Source: Lepidodermella squamata
Taxonomy: Eukaryota; Gastrotricha
Reading direction: 5' to 3'
Assembly (NCBI GenBank): GCA_047495785.1
Contig: JBLDXI010000032.1
Location: 248,001 to 312,000, forward strand
Length of the DNA: 64,000 bases
Both the position numbers and the translations under genes were made by a program. The notes under the pieces are model-generated. The model saw nothing but the letters and a program-made list of their open reading frames with translations, was not told where the DNA came from and made no database searches. Position 1 is the stretch's first letter, and every line of letters starts with the position of its first letter. Positions 1-12,148 of the stretch are shown here, piece by piece.

Positions 1-1972
1 TCGCGAGTTCGTGGTAAAATTAAAACCTTCGAGAAGCAACTGGTGGAGGTGGATAGCGGCTGGCGAGACGCGTCTTACGTTGAGACAAGCGCCGTGCGTT
101 TGAATAGATGTTGCAATATGTTGAACTGGACGTCGATAATCGACAGTTTTGCTAAAAATGTCGGCTATAACGAGATGCGAATTCAGATTTTCTACACTAC
201 ATCTACGTTTTGTTCGTATTTGACGAGGCTGTGCAAATTTATGGAAAATCAAATGAGCACAAAACAGGTGAGTGGAAAAACAATAATAATTAAATTAAAT
301 TAACTATTATTTTTTTTATTTTTTAACTTCTTAAACTTTTTAAAATTTGAACCGAAATACCAAGATCAACCGTATCAAGACAATTTTGAGAAAAAGTTTG
401 AAATTAAAATTGAAATTCTAATTTCATGATAAAGGAATGATTTTTGGTTTCTATTTCAAAGTTCTCAAAAGAAAATCTAGCACCAATTTTGGCTGGATGG
501 GTCTAAAATTTCAATATTCCTACTTCAAAATTGATGCACCCAATTACCCTTGGATTTTGTATTACCTAGTATGCCCTCAATTATGTAGGTAGGCACAATT
601 TCAATGTTAATTTCTATAAGTCGGGTGACATCGAAAAAATCACTGATTTTTGGAATCGATACTCGATACGGTAAATCGATATCGGCTCAGCCATCAATCG
701 GTTGGGCAAGATACCCAATAAAAAGTTTAGATTCCAAAGTTAACTTCAACGTTCAGCTCGGGAAACCATTTATTTGGGGAAATTGAGTGCTGGAACCCCA
801 TTGGAACCCCGAATTTAGCGCGCCCAACTTAGGTTATTAGGCGCCATAATATTATGATGATATTTTTTATTTTTTTTCCCCAGGGACGTGATATTCTTGA
901 AGACTACCTCATCACAAAAGCTTTCCTACCTTACGTCGATATAATCAACCAAACCGATGCCCCGAATATCACAGCTGAGCTGCAACAAGCCTGTCTCACC
1001 GAAACCGCTACCTCCCTCCCATTCGCAGTAGCCTCAATCTACCGAAAACACCTATTCGACGGCTGGCAAAATATAGACGAACTGCGGCAAATCGCGTCAG
1101 AAATCATCACAAGCTATTCGACAGCAGTATCCGACTCGCCGCTATTGTCGCCTGGGTCAAAGTCTGAAATTAGGTCAATTTTGGACAAAACCGCATTTCG
1201 CGTCGGTCCGCCTAATTGGGCGCTCAATCAAACGCAACTAAACCAATTTTACCAACCGTTTAATTTCGTTACTAATGCTAGTTATTTTACTAACAAACTT
1301 CAAGTTCGAGCATTTAATTTTCGCCAACATTTACGGGCCGTTTTCTCGGGCAGTCGGAACTTCGAACTAGGCACCATGTGCCCGTTAGACGTTGCCGTTG
1401 CGATGTTTAACCCGACTAATACGGTGGTCTTTCAATACCCGGCAGCTCAGAGGCCGAATTTCGACCCTGAATATCTGGACGCTGTTAGGTTCGGCAATGT
1501 CGCGACAGCTATTGCGCACGAACTTGGCCACATTTTAGCGCGATTTCTCGACCGAAATTCGCCGTTCTACATCCGCGACGACCCTCGATTACTCTACCAG
1601 CACAAGTCTTGCATAGTCGATTTCTACTCATCCCTCGCAGGGTCGTATAAAATCGATAGAAATTTCGCGCAGGGGACATATCTGCAGGACATTGCCGATG
1701 TTGTAGGCCTCCAGGTGGCCTATCGTTGGTACCAGCGGCGGCGGAATCGGGATAACCAGTTTGATAGGTTGTTTTTCATTGCCCAGGCGCAGGGCTATTG
1801 TTCGGCTATGGCGCCTGGTATAACCTGGGCGGATTTAGCGGCTTCAGAACCGACTTACAGCCCAGCTCCACTTCGAGTTAGAGGAGCGGTTATGAATAAT
1901 AAAGACTTTGCGGCGGCTTTCGAGTGCCGGCCAACGAGAAAATTTTGTTCGATTTTAAACAATTACCAATAA
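1..1972 (+). CDS. Neprilysin-like M13 metallopeptidase homolog, 5' partial, probably catalytically altered
   Basis: Exons <1..267 and 884..1972, joined in phase 0 (donor CAG|gtgagt, acceptor ttttccccag). The reading frame is open from the window edge, so the N-terminus lies outside. The family is M13 (neprilysin/ECE): zinc endopeptidases, usually type II membrane or secreted, that cleave small peptides. Seen: an HExxH motif (HELGH, nt 1517-1531) and an M13-like C-terminal stretch (SPAPLRVRGAV ... FAAAFEC). Deviations: the ENIAD zinc-ligand motif reads QDIAD, so the third ligand Glu is Gln (codon cag, 1685-1687). The HSP motif reads YSP (His to Tyr, 1856-1858). The NAY/NAF substrate motif before HExxH is not recognisable, and the usual CxxW end is replaced by a longer tail after Cys. 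An AATAAA overlaps the stop codon. The frame is intact, so this looks like a maintained pseudo-enzyme rather than a pseudogene. Family assignment is firm; loss of activity is inferred. Confidence 0.82.
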
Positions 1973-2283
1973 AAGGTGTCATTTTTACTATTTTTGTCCG
2001 ATTTTTTTCAATATTGATTATTTTTTTTCATTTTTGAATTCTGATTAGACCCTGGCCAAGATTCTGATCTTGTCTGATGTTGTTCTGCCTATTTCGCTGT
2101 TTGATAATTCCCATGTCTATGCGTGGGCGAGACTCAGAAAAACATGGCCGCGTACCTTTACATTTTAGTCAACTCATTAGGGCAATTTTCGTTAATTCCA
2201 TAGCGAAATAATTAGCAGCGTGCAACAAGAGGATTTTAGACAATATTTTCCTTCATTCCACAGTTTTCGTGTTGGAAAATAAC
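1973..2283. other. Intergenic spacer with duplicated upstream block
   Basis: No coding potential seen. Positions 2121-2283 closely match 4108-4292, the region in front of the second LDLa gene, starting with the shared GCGTGGGCGAGACTCAG. The promoter or 5' UTR was therefore copied with the gene. A CCACAG splice-acceptor-like site lies about 20 nt before the first LDLa ATG and is changed to CCACAT in the second copy. Confidence 0.6.
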
Positions 2284-3997
2284 ATGGCTATAATAACCGA
2301 GTTTTGCCGATTTTTAGCTGTTTTTGCCCTGCTGACATGTATCATCGAGGGGCAATTAAAAAAGGTGCGCACCCTGAAATAAAATTGCCATAATTTTATC
2401 ATTTAATTATAGACTAGCGATGGAGGGTTTCAGTGTTCGGACGGGATGATACTTCAGCCGAGCGACCTTTGCGATCGCTACAAAGACTGCCCCGACGGCG
2501 CTGATGAGCTTAATTGCTCAAATGCAGGTCAGTGCGATGAGAGGTCACAGCAATAAAACAGCGTTTAACCTACTTTTTTTGTAACCAACATTAGCGTGCA
2601 CGCCTTATGAATTTTTGTGCAATAAAGACGGCTCCTGTATCTACAAGGAATCCGTTTGCGATGGAGAAGTCGATTGCGAGGATGGATCGGACGAGCTTAA
2701 CTGCTGTGATACTGCTACACGGTTCAAGTGCTCTGACGGCAAATGTCTCGACGCGAGCCAGCGATGCGATGGGATGAAGCAGTGCTCGGATGACGAAGAG
2801 AACTGCCCGTGTCTCACGTTCAAATGTGTCAGCAGTGGAAAATGCCTGGCTGATTGGGGTCTAACTTGTAATGGCGAGAAAGACTGTGACGATGGGTCGG
2901 ACGAAAGCAACTGTTCGGTAAAATTAATTAAAATATTACTCTGTTAACAAAAATAATTACGCTTTTTCAGAAATGTCCAGAGGACCGGTCATTCCTATGC
3001 AAAGGCTCGTCGAAATGCATCAGCGCAAGGTTCGTTTTCTCTTAAAAATAAATTCGAATTCAAAATTTAAATTTAAAGTTTTATCATTTAAATAGCAGTA
3101 TAATTGAATTCAAATTTCAAAGTTCAAAAAATAGCGTAAAATAAATTGCTGACCAACAAATCTAATAAGTGAGTCTTTAATTCAGTAAACAGTGCGATGG
3201 ATCAGAAGATTGCCCATCAGGACAAGACGAAGTAGGCTGCCTGACTTGCAGCGGCCTTGATGATAGAACTTTCAATTGCCCGAATACAACGATATGCATT
3301 AGCGCTACTGACCATCGATGTGACGGCTCCGAAGACTGCGAGGATGGTGCCGATGAGAAGAACTGCCTGGACGTAACCTGCGAGGAAGGTCATTTCCGCT
3401 GCAGTGACGGTGTTTACCTTCCGAAGAACTGGGTTTGCGACGGTGAGCAAGATTGTTCTGACGATGAATTTCAAGACTGCCCGTGCGGTTCCGGTGGAGT
3501 TAAATGCCCTGACGGGGCGTGTATCAGTTCCCCTATGGTATGCGACGGTGAGAAGGACTGCGATGATGGCTGGGATGAGTCGACCTGCTCGAAATGCCCC
3601 GCCGATCGAGCTTTCAAGTGCTCGAACAGTACAAAATGCATTCCAGAAACGTGATTTAATTGAAGATTTTCAATTAACTATACTAATTATTAAGTAATCA
3701 AATAGATACACATGCGATGGGTATTTCGTAAGTTGAAAGATATGTAATTAACCAATTTTCTGTTTTTTTAATTTAAAGGATTGCGGTGAAGATGATAAAT
3801 CCGATGAAATTTGCCGGCCTTGTACTGCTTTTGAATATAAATGTCTTGCCGGGAATTGCATCCCGACTGAGAAGGTGTGTGATGGCAGCGAAGACTGTCG
3901 ACATGGAGATGAGGAACAAAATTGCACCGCTTGCAAAAGACAGGCCAAATTCTGCCCGAGGTTGCAGCAATGCGTTACGTCCGACGCCATGTGTTAA
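2284..3997 (+). CDS. Secreted LDLa-repeat protein, copy A (10 repeats)
   Basis: Exons 2284..2364, 2413..2527, 2595..2917, 2971..3029, 3186..3650, 3706..3727 and 3779..3997 give 427 residues with all phases consistent. Residues 1-23 form a signal peptide ([17 protein letters not shown]...). The rest is LDLa modules with the six-Cys spacing and the acidic C..DCxDGxDExxC calcium motif, then a short Cys-containing tail. No membrane segment is seen, so the product should be soluble and extracellular. The ligand is unknown. Exon 6 is a 22-nt microexon. Its upstream donor is weak (GAAAC|gtgatt; copy B has GAAAG|gtgagt); without splicing the frame stops at TGA. The first repeat is a hybrid of copy B repeats 1 and 3, so two modules were lost by deletion. 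AATAAA follows near 4071. Confidence 0.85.
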
Positions 3998-4292
3998 CAA
4001 AATGAAAAACTTCATTTATCAATTTAATTACTGTGAATTTTTGGGATAAACCTTTTCCGCGTTACTCGCCGAAAATAAAATAAAATTTTGTTTGAAGCGT
4101 TATTAAAGCGTGGGCGAGACTCAGAAAAACATGGTTGCAAAAAACTGATTATTACGTGCCTTTACATTTTTAGACAACTCATTTTTTGACTAATTTCGTG
4201 CAAATTCCACAACGAAATAATTGGCAACGTGCAACGAGAGGCTTTTAGATAATATTTTCCTTCATTCCACATTTTTCGTGTTGGAAAATAAC

Positions 4293-6593
4293 ATGGCTGT
4301 AATGACCGAGTTTTGCCGCTTGTTAGCTGCTGTTGCCCTGCTATCAAGTATCGTCGAGGGGCAATTGAAAAAGGTGCGCACCCTGAAATAAAATTGCTAT
4401 TTTATCATTTAATTACAGACCAGCGATGGCGGGTTTCAGTGTTCGGACGGGAAGAAAATTCAGCCGAGTGACCGTTGCGATGGTTACAACGACTGCCCGG
4501 ACTCAGCTGACGAGATGAACTGCGAATGCAGGGATGACTCTTTCAAATGCGCAAATACCATCTGCAAAAGCAAAGAGTTCGATTGATTCGGGATAATAGA
4601 TCCGTTAAATTTGTTTGTCTATATTAGTTTCCGCTGTGACGGTAAAGATGATTGCGGGGATAATAGCGACGAGTTGAATTGCCCGCCCTGCCGCGTTGAC
4701 CAGATGCGTTGCTCGAATACGAAGTGTGTCAATTTGACCCAGCGCTGTAACGGAAATGACGACTGCCCCGACGGCGCTGATGAGTTTAATTGCCCTAAAG
4801 CAGGTCAGTGCGATGATAGGTCACAGCAATAAAATGGCTTCTAACCTACTTTTTTCGTAACCAACAGCATGCACGTCCGATGAATTTTTGTGTAAAGACG
4901 GCTCCTGTATTAACAAGGATTACGTTTGCGATGCAGATGACGATTGCGATGATGGATCGGACGAACAGAACTGCTCGAATACGCCCTGTGATAGTGCTAC
5001 ACGGTTCAAGTGCTCGGACGGCAAATGTCTCGACGAGAGCCGGCGATGCGATGGAATGAAGCATTGCTCGGATGACGAAGAAAACTGCCCCTGCCTCACG
5101 TTCAAATGTGTCAGCAGTGGAATATGCCTGGGGGATTCGAGTCAAATTTGTAACGGCGAGAAAGACTGCGAAGACGGGTCAGACGAAAGCAACTGTTCGG
5201 TAAAATTAGTTGTCCATTAAGAACAAGTGAAAAGTGGGGTTTAGCGAGTTTTCCAGCGCAAATCTCAAACGTAATTTTTTGACTTGAAGAAGGAGGATTC
5301 TTGAGGATTCCAAGATATTCTCTTTTAAGGATTTTGAATTTTTAAATTTAATTATCCTTAAAAGTGTCGCTGAGAAGTCTTATCGATTTAAGATTACACA
5401 TAGAGACACTAGCCTGACTCCGCTTGACACTCTGTGGCGGATTAACAAGTGATGCAATACAAATTTAAAATTTAAAAATGAATAATAATATATAGGCCCG
5501 CTTTTTCAAAACTTGAAAGCCCATTTTCGTTCGACTTCTCGCTCATTGATCTTGAAACCGGCATCAGAATCTTACTATTATGTCAAAATTGTGCCGAACC
5601 CCACTTTGGTCAGATTTTTTCAACCGTCAGACAAAATATTCCTCTTATGATTTCGACATTTTCAGAATTGCCCGGAAGACCGTTCTTTCCAATGCAAAGG
5701 ATCATCGAAATGTATCAGTGAAGAGTTTGTCTTCAATTGCTGACCAAAAAATCGATCAAATGAGTCTTATTTTCATTCAGTTACCGTTGCGACGGAGAAA
5801 ATGATTGTCCATTAGGACAAGACGAAATAGGCTGTCTGACTTGCAGCGGCCTTGATGATAGAACTTTCAATTGCCCGAATACAACGCAATGCATTTATGC
5901 TGCTGATCGATGTGACGGCTCCGAAGACTGCGAGGATGGTGCCGATGAGAAGAACTGCCTGGAAGTAACCTGCCAGGAAGGTAATTTCCGCTGCAGTAAC
6001 GGTGTTTGCCTGCCAATGAACCGAGTTTGCGACGGCGAGAAAGATTGTCCGAACGATGAACTTCAAGACTGCTCGTGCGGTTCCGGTGAAGTTAAATGCC
6101 CTGCTGACGGGGTGTGTATTAGTTCCTCTACGATATGCGACGGTGACAAAGACTGCGATGATGGCTGGGATGAGTCAACCTGCTCGAAATGCCCCGCCGA
6201 TCGAGCTTTCAAGTGCTCGAACAGTACAAAATGCATTCCAGAAAGGTGAGTTTTTAAAGACTTCATGTTGATTAAACTATATTCGATTGATCGAATAGAT
6301 ACAAATGCGACGGTGATTTCGTAAGTTGAAAACAACAGTAATTTTCCCTTTTGTTATTTTTTAATTTAAAGGATTGCGGAGAAGATGATAAATCCGATGA
6401 AATTTGCCGGCCTTGCACTGCTTTTGAATATAAATGTCTTGCCGGGAATTGCATCCCGACTGAGAAGGTGTGTGATGGCAGCGAAGACTGTCGACATGGA
6501 GATGAGGAACAAAATTGCACCGCTTGCAAAGGACAAGCCAAATACTGCCCAAGATTTCAGCAATGCGTTTCGTCCGACTCGGCATTGTGTTGA
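4293..6593 (+). CDS. Secreted LDLa-repeat protein, copy B (12 repeats)
   Basis: Exons 4293..4373, 4419..4576, 4628..4803, 4868..5199, 5666..5724, 5781..6245, 6299..6320 and 6372..6593 give 504 residues. This is the tandem paralog of the gene ending at 3997, with the same signal peptide exon (81 nt), the same large exon (465 nt in both) and the same 22-nt microexon. Twelve LDLa modules are seen, most with the CDGxxDCxDGxDE acidic motif, followed by a Cys-containing tail that ends in LC. Donor GA|gttcga at 4577 is inferred, because the frame otherwise hits TGA. The intron 5200-5665 (466 bp) is much longer than its counterpart in copy A (53 bp), so it gained sequence. LDLa-only secreted proteins have varied roles in lipid or ligand binding; none can be assigned here. 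Confidence 0.86.
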
Positions 6594-7155
6594 ATCAATT
6601 TATGACCATTTTTTATTGATTTAATTAATGTATATTTTAGTTCTATACTTATACCAATTGAGAAAATGAAAATTGAGCGACGAAATAAGAGCAAACGAAT
6701 TTAGAGCAAAACGACACAAGAGCAAATTTAATAACTAATTTTACTATAATTAATTAGTTATGCTCTAAATTCGTTTGCTCTATGTTCGTTGCTTAATTTT
6801 ACGTTTGCTCAATTAGCATAGAACCACTTTTTTGGGATAGGCCTTTAAATAAAATTGGAAAATAAATTAAAATTAAAATAAAATTAAAATAATGCATAAT
6901 TAAAATAAGAAAAATAAAATTTAATTTGATTTTTTAATGAAAAACGCATTTTTAGCGAACCACTTTCATACAACAGTAAATCTGAGATTTTTCAGTACAT
7001 ATTATCTCTATTCATTCATGGTTGCTAAAGGAGACAATATCTGCCCATTCACACAGGCGGGTGGTTTTCACATAACGAAGCGTGAAAAGCAGACCTCAGT
7101 CGAAATGTGCTAATTTTCAATTATTTTCTACATTCCTTTGTCGATTTTTTTTGAA
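6594..7155. other. AT-rich spacer with a small foldback repeat
   Basis: No gene is seen. A perfect 20-nt inverted repeat lies at 6689-6708 and 6761-6780 (GAGCAAACGAATTTAGAGCA). Inside it is a 9-nt inverted pair at 6732-6740 and 6752-6760. The element is probably a decayed miniature transposon or cruciform-forming sequence; no clear target-site duplication was found. Confidence 0.5.
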
Positions 7156-10100
7156 ATGGCGCCCAAAGTTGCGCGACGCAATTTGGAGGGAAAATTGACC
7201 AATAAGGAGACAACGCCGCGGCAGAGGAATAACAAGGAACAAAACGCGCCGAAGCAACAGAAAAATCGGAAGCAAAGTACTGATCCGAAGCAGGAGAAGC
7301 CGGTCAAAGATCAGAAGAAGAATAAAGTCTCCCCGGAGAAGAAAGGAAAGCCACAACCTCTTACCAAACCTGCTGGGAAAGAGGCACCTCAAACGGGTCG
7401 AATTTCTAAAAAACAAGCTAAATCTAATTCAAAGGAAGCAACCCCTAAAGGAACAGTAAGAATTGTTTCCTGAATTTTATTTTTTATTTTTTATCTATTT
7501 TTAGCCTAGAGGCGAAGCGAAAAATATCAAAGAATGGGATATCGGCAAAATCAAGCCCAACGCCGTCGTATTTATGAGCTACGCCCGTAATTTAGGTCCA
7601 TTTTTAACAGACGAACTGCGAAAACTTGCCGAATTTCTCCGCCAATACCCGTTTAGAACGGTTTGGTTTACTACCGATGACCACGAGAGAAATTCCGATG
7701 AGCACTTAGAGGCCCTTACCGAGGCTGATTTATTCGTAGCCTGCCTAACGCAAGCGTATGCTTCCGATCGAAGTTGCATGCGCGAGTTTAAGCTGGCGAT
7801 CGAGAAGCAGAAACACGTGTTCCCGCTGAATTTAGAGGGCGAGCATTTTGTGCTGCCCAAGGCGGTTAAAGCTAGGCTCAACGAGCAGAATAGTTGGCCG
7901 TCTTTCGACTATTCGGCTGGCTTTGACGCGGCACATGCGGCGGCGATTTATGAGGTCATTTGCAAGCAAATTGCCGAGGTCACCCTATCGCAGTCGAAAA
8001 AATTGAAAAGCCAAGGAGGCTTGTACGAGTAAGTTGCGTTTTAGAAAAGCTGGAAAAAATTGGGGAGCTAGAATTTGAATACCCCATATTTTTACTACTT
8101 ACGGTTACCGAGAAATACCAGTGTCAAGTTGGTCACGTGACCTTACCTGGTGTCACACTGGTGTCACCTGGGCGGTTATCTCGAGAACGGTGATAGCTAG
8201 GAAGCCGCTCTCAAAGAAAAAGGTCATAGGTGATACTTCGTGCAAAATCGATTTTGATGACACTTCAGTGTAGTTTGGTGACAGTCCCAAAAAGGGTTCC
8301 TAGCTTACGCCATGCCGACGAGACACTGGTCATTTATCCGTTTCACAAAATTTATACGATTTCCCAGGGCGGAGAAATGCCTTTTAGGCACCCTGGGGTT
8401 GAATTCGCCCTAGAGGATTTTTTAAATTGGTCGAAAAAGCTACCATTGGGCTCTTTTTAATCATTTTTAATCCAATTTTTTCATTTTATTATTCAATTTT
8501 AAATTTTGATTAATATTGGCTAATTTTTTTTTATATTTTACAGGTTAGCATCATCTAGCGTTCCTATGTTCGCCGTAAAATACTACGAAAGGTCCGAAGC
8601 TCAAACCGCCCTGTTGAATCTACTCCGAAAAGTTGCTCAACGCCCCTCCCTCGACGGCGTCATGCTCGTGTACGGCGAGGCCGGCGTCGGCAAATCAACC
8701 ACCGTCGGCCATTTATTCGACGACGAAGACTCGCGGCGCACGCTCGTCGACGAATTCCGAATCCACGTGGTGCTCTACGTCAACTGCATCGCCTGGCCGG
8801 GCGAGATGACGTCACACTTCGACGACGCCGCTAAAATTACCTTCACCGAAAAAATCACGCAAATCGCTCGAATCGAGGCGCAACAAACTTTCGACTCAAT
8901 CAGTCAAGTCGTCGCTCATTTCGAGAAGACAAAAAAGCGAATTTTATTCGTACTCGATGATTTGTACAACCCGAATGTCGTTAGTTACGTGAAAAGTCAG
9001 GCGAAATCATCGATTTGTCTCGTTATAACTCGAGACCCTATTCCATTCGTTCAATCTAAGGTCGCGAGGAGTCAGCGGTTATTTAAATTGAAAGAAATGC
9101 CTCATCGAAGTTTAGTTGGCTTGTTAGAGGAAACTTACGGCCTACGTCGCAAAATCAGCCAGGAAACAATTCTCGAAATTGCGGAAAATTCTAGTAATTT
9201 ACCGATTTTAGCCGAAATTCTCGCAAATCACCACGAAGAGGAAAATTTCGATATGGAAAAAATGCTCGACACCAGTCTCTCGACATCTGGCGTCGAACCT
9301 GAAAAGGACCTTGTCATTAAATCATTGGCCGAATCGCTAGATTTAAGTTTAAATCAGTTGCTAAGCACAACTGATTGCTTAAATTATTTCGCGTTTCTAT
9401 TTTTCGACGCTGAAGAGGCGATTGAACTGCCTGAATTGGGCGTGTTATGGGGCGTCGATAATCAAAAGGCCGATGAAATGTGTTCGATCTACGAGAGGAA
9501 AGGCCTCCTGAGAAAAATCGAAAGTCTAGTCGAGGACACATCCGCCTTCCTGCCTCGTCTTATCGGCCGAAATGACACTGTCCCTCGCAAAAAATGGATT
9601 TATTTCGTCCACCGGGCGTTATGGGCTGTTGCCTACCGAAACGCGGCGTTGAAGGTTGGTCCGTTCCAGACCCAGATTCAGCACAGTAGCAGTGCGATAG
9701 CGTTGATTCAGTGCGGGTTAATGCCACGCACTGATGAACACGTTCGCGCGTTTTGCGTCAAGTGCCTGCGCGGTCACGCTTGGGCGCTTCTTGACCGGAC
9801 GCTCGCGAAACTGCAGCCGGATCTGCTCGGCGCGGTTCGCGAGGCGTTTCACAACGATGTCGAGGCGATTCGGAAGGTTTTTGCGAAGCAGACCGCCCTA
9901 TCTTGGGCGGCTAGTCACGGTCACGCTGAGACGGTGGTTTGGCTATCGAATAAGTGCCCGGATGCTGTTCGGCAGCCGGATGCTCAGGGCCGCACGCCGT
10001 TATTAGTCGCGGCGCAGAATGGCCATTATGAGGTTGTCAAGTTTCTGGCTGGGAAGTGGAGTGATGCGATTAAAACGAGGGATCGATTGGGGGAGACGCC

Positions 10101-12148
10101 GATTTTCGCAGCTGCGTCGAATGGCCATTTGCTAATTGTTAGGTATTTGGACTTCAAAATGCCGGAACTTGTCGAGGTACAGGATTGGCAGGGTCGAACT
10201 CCGCTTCATCAAGGTACCCGCATAATTTTATTCATCTTTACCCATTAAAAATGTTGAAAATCAAAATTAACTCAGCGAGATGCTTAATGCGTGAACCGAT
10301 ATCTTGAACTTGAAAAAATGGCTCTGAAATGTAAAAAAATAATTGAAATTTTAAATACTTGAAAAATTATTCTAAAATTGAATTTTGAAAATCAAAAAGT
10401 GAACGAATTAGTTATATTTCAAAAAAAATGGAAAAATTCATTATTTTTGAAATTTTTAGAAATTTGAATTTAATTGAAAATTAAAATTAATTAAAACTAA
10501 TTAATTAAAAAAATTTATCTGTGATAATTTTGTTGATAATAATTTTTTATTGCCTGTAACTTTACTTTTTGTCTCAATTTTTTAATGATTTTTTATGATA
10601 TTTCTCCTTTTTCAGCTTCCGCTAATGGGCAGTTGTCAACGGTCGAATTTCTATCTGAGCGAAGCCCGGATTGTTTACTCACCCGTGACCGGGCCGACCT
10701 AACCCCGCTGTCATGCGCCGTTCGTCACGGTCAAATCGACGTGGTGCGATATCTCATCAAAACCAGCCCCGGGGCTGTTCGAATGTCCGACAAATCGAAC
10801 CGAACCCCGTTATCATTCGCCGCAGAGACTGGTTCAATCGACCTGGTCAAACTCATCGACGAACACTGGCCTGAGGCGGTTAAAATCGAGGGTAAAGACG
10901 GCCAATCGCCGCTATCATGGGCTGCGGCGAATGGCCATCTCGAGGTTGTTAAACACCTTGCGAAAATGTGGCCGGATGCGTTGACTCGAACAGACAGATT
11001 CCGCCGGACACCTTTAGCCCACGCCTCAGTTCGCGAGTCTAGCCTAGATTTGGTTAAATACCTCTACGAAGCGTGGCCTGAGGCCGCCCGCATGCCGGAT
11101 AACCGCGGCGAGACGCCGATTTCACGCGCGGCTGCACACGGCCGGTTGACTGTCGTCAAATTCCTGGCCGAGCGTTGCCCCGAGTCGTACAAAATCGTCG
11201 ACGTTCACGGTCGAATAGCCCTGCACCACGCGTGTCGACACGGCAAGTTGGAGACGGCGAAATTTTTAGCCAGAAAATGGCCGGGTGCTCTGATTTTCGG
11301 CGACATTGACGGCAAAAATCCGATCGCCTGGGCGGCGCAGTACGGCCGGGCTGAGATTTTGAAGTTCTTCTCCGCGAAATGGCCGGAATTGGTGAAGGCC
11401 GGCCAGGTGGCGGATGTGAAGGGGCGAACACCGCTGTCACACGCGGCGGCTAATGGGCATTTCGATGCGGTTAAATGGCTCGGGGATAAGCTTACTTCAG
11501 AGGCGTTTGAGGCCGTTGACAGCGAAGGATTGACGGCTCTAGCGATTGCGGCTTATAATGGGTTCGTTTTTCTATAAAATTTATCTCGGTTTTAAAAATC
11601 GGTTGTAGTTCAATTTTTCAAAAATTAAACTTATTACGAAGGGCATTTCCAACCTTGATCACGATTTCACTGGAAAAAAATTGAAATTTACCGCAGAGAA
11701 CCCGGAAAAACCCGATGGTAACTGGTTTGGTAATTTTCGGTATTTTACCCGGTTTGACGAAATTTCTCCGAATTTTTTTATTCATGTTGTCAAGTTCCAT
11801 TCCGATGGTATTTAAATTTTTCTGGTCATGATCGGCTTTCATTTTAGACTTCCTAATTTTTTATCCGTGTGTTTCCGTTGGTGCGTTACTTATGGGACAT
11901 ACTTATGGCTTTAATTATTCAGGAATTATTCAGGAAAGAGGAAAGGGGGTTCTCATTCATAATTTTTCAAATTGAATTTTTTTTATTTCAGACACCTTGA
12001 TGTCGTACGATACCTGGCGAGGCGGTGCCCTTTGACTGTCGAACTTTCAGACTCAAAAGGTCGGACTCCTCTCGCGTGGGCAATCAAGCGTGACCAAACA
12101 GCCGTCGCTAACTTCCTTCGAGATCACTATCCACCTAAACGGCATTGA
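7156..12148 (+). CDS. TIR / NB-ARC / ankyrin-repeat NLR-like protein
   Basis: Exons 7156..7455, 7505..8028, 8544..10213, 10616..11561 and 11992..12148 give 1198 residues; all phases agree and ankyrin units continue across two junctions. Residues 1-117 are Lys-rich and low complexity. Residues 118-265 are a TIR domain (VVFMSYAR start; SDRSCMREF with Glu194 where SARM1 and plant TIRs place the NADase glutamate). Residues 283-720 are an NB-ARC module: P-loop GEAGVGKSTT (319-328), Walker B ILFVLDD (408-414), sensor LVITRD, a winged-helix-like segment, and FVHRAL at the place of the MHD motif. From about residue 720 to the end there are about a dozen ankyrin repeats. In known families NB-ARC is an ATP/ADP switch for oligomerisation and TIR signals or cleaves NAD+. 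A cytosolic sensor role in immunity or cell death is inferred. AATAAA lies near 12178. Confidence 0.9.

Larger units (their letters stand above)
2121..6593 (+). repeat. Tandem gene duplication, two units
   Basis: Unit 1 is 2121-3997 and unit 2 is 4108-6593. Similarity covers the upstream block, coding exons and several introns. The units differ by a two-module deletion in unit 1 and a 0.4-kb intron insertion in unit 2. Confidence 0.8.

Noticed and set aside
8029-8543. Open frame 8230-8460 within the third segment of the NLR-like gene
   Set aside because: Flanking exons join in phase without it, it has no domain similarity, and it lies in an intron with CCTGGTGTCAC-type short repeats.
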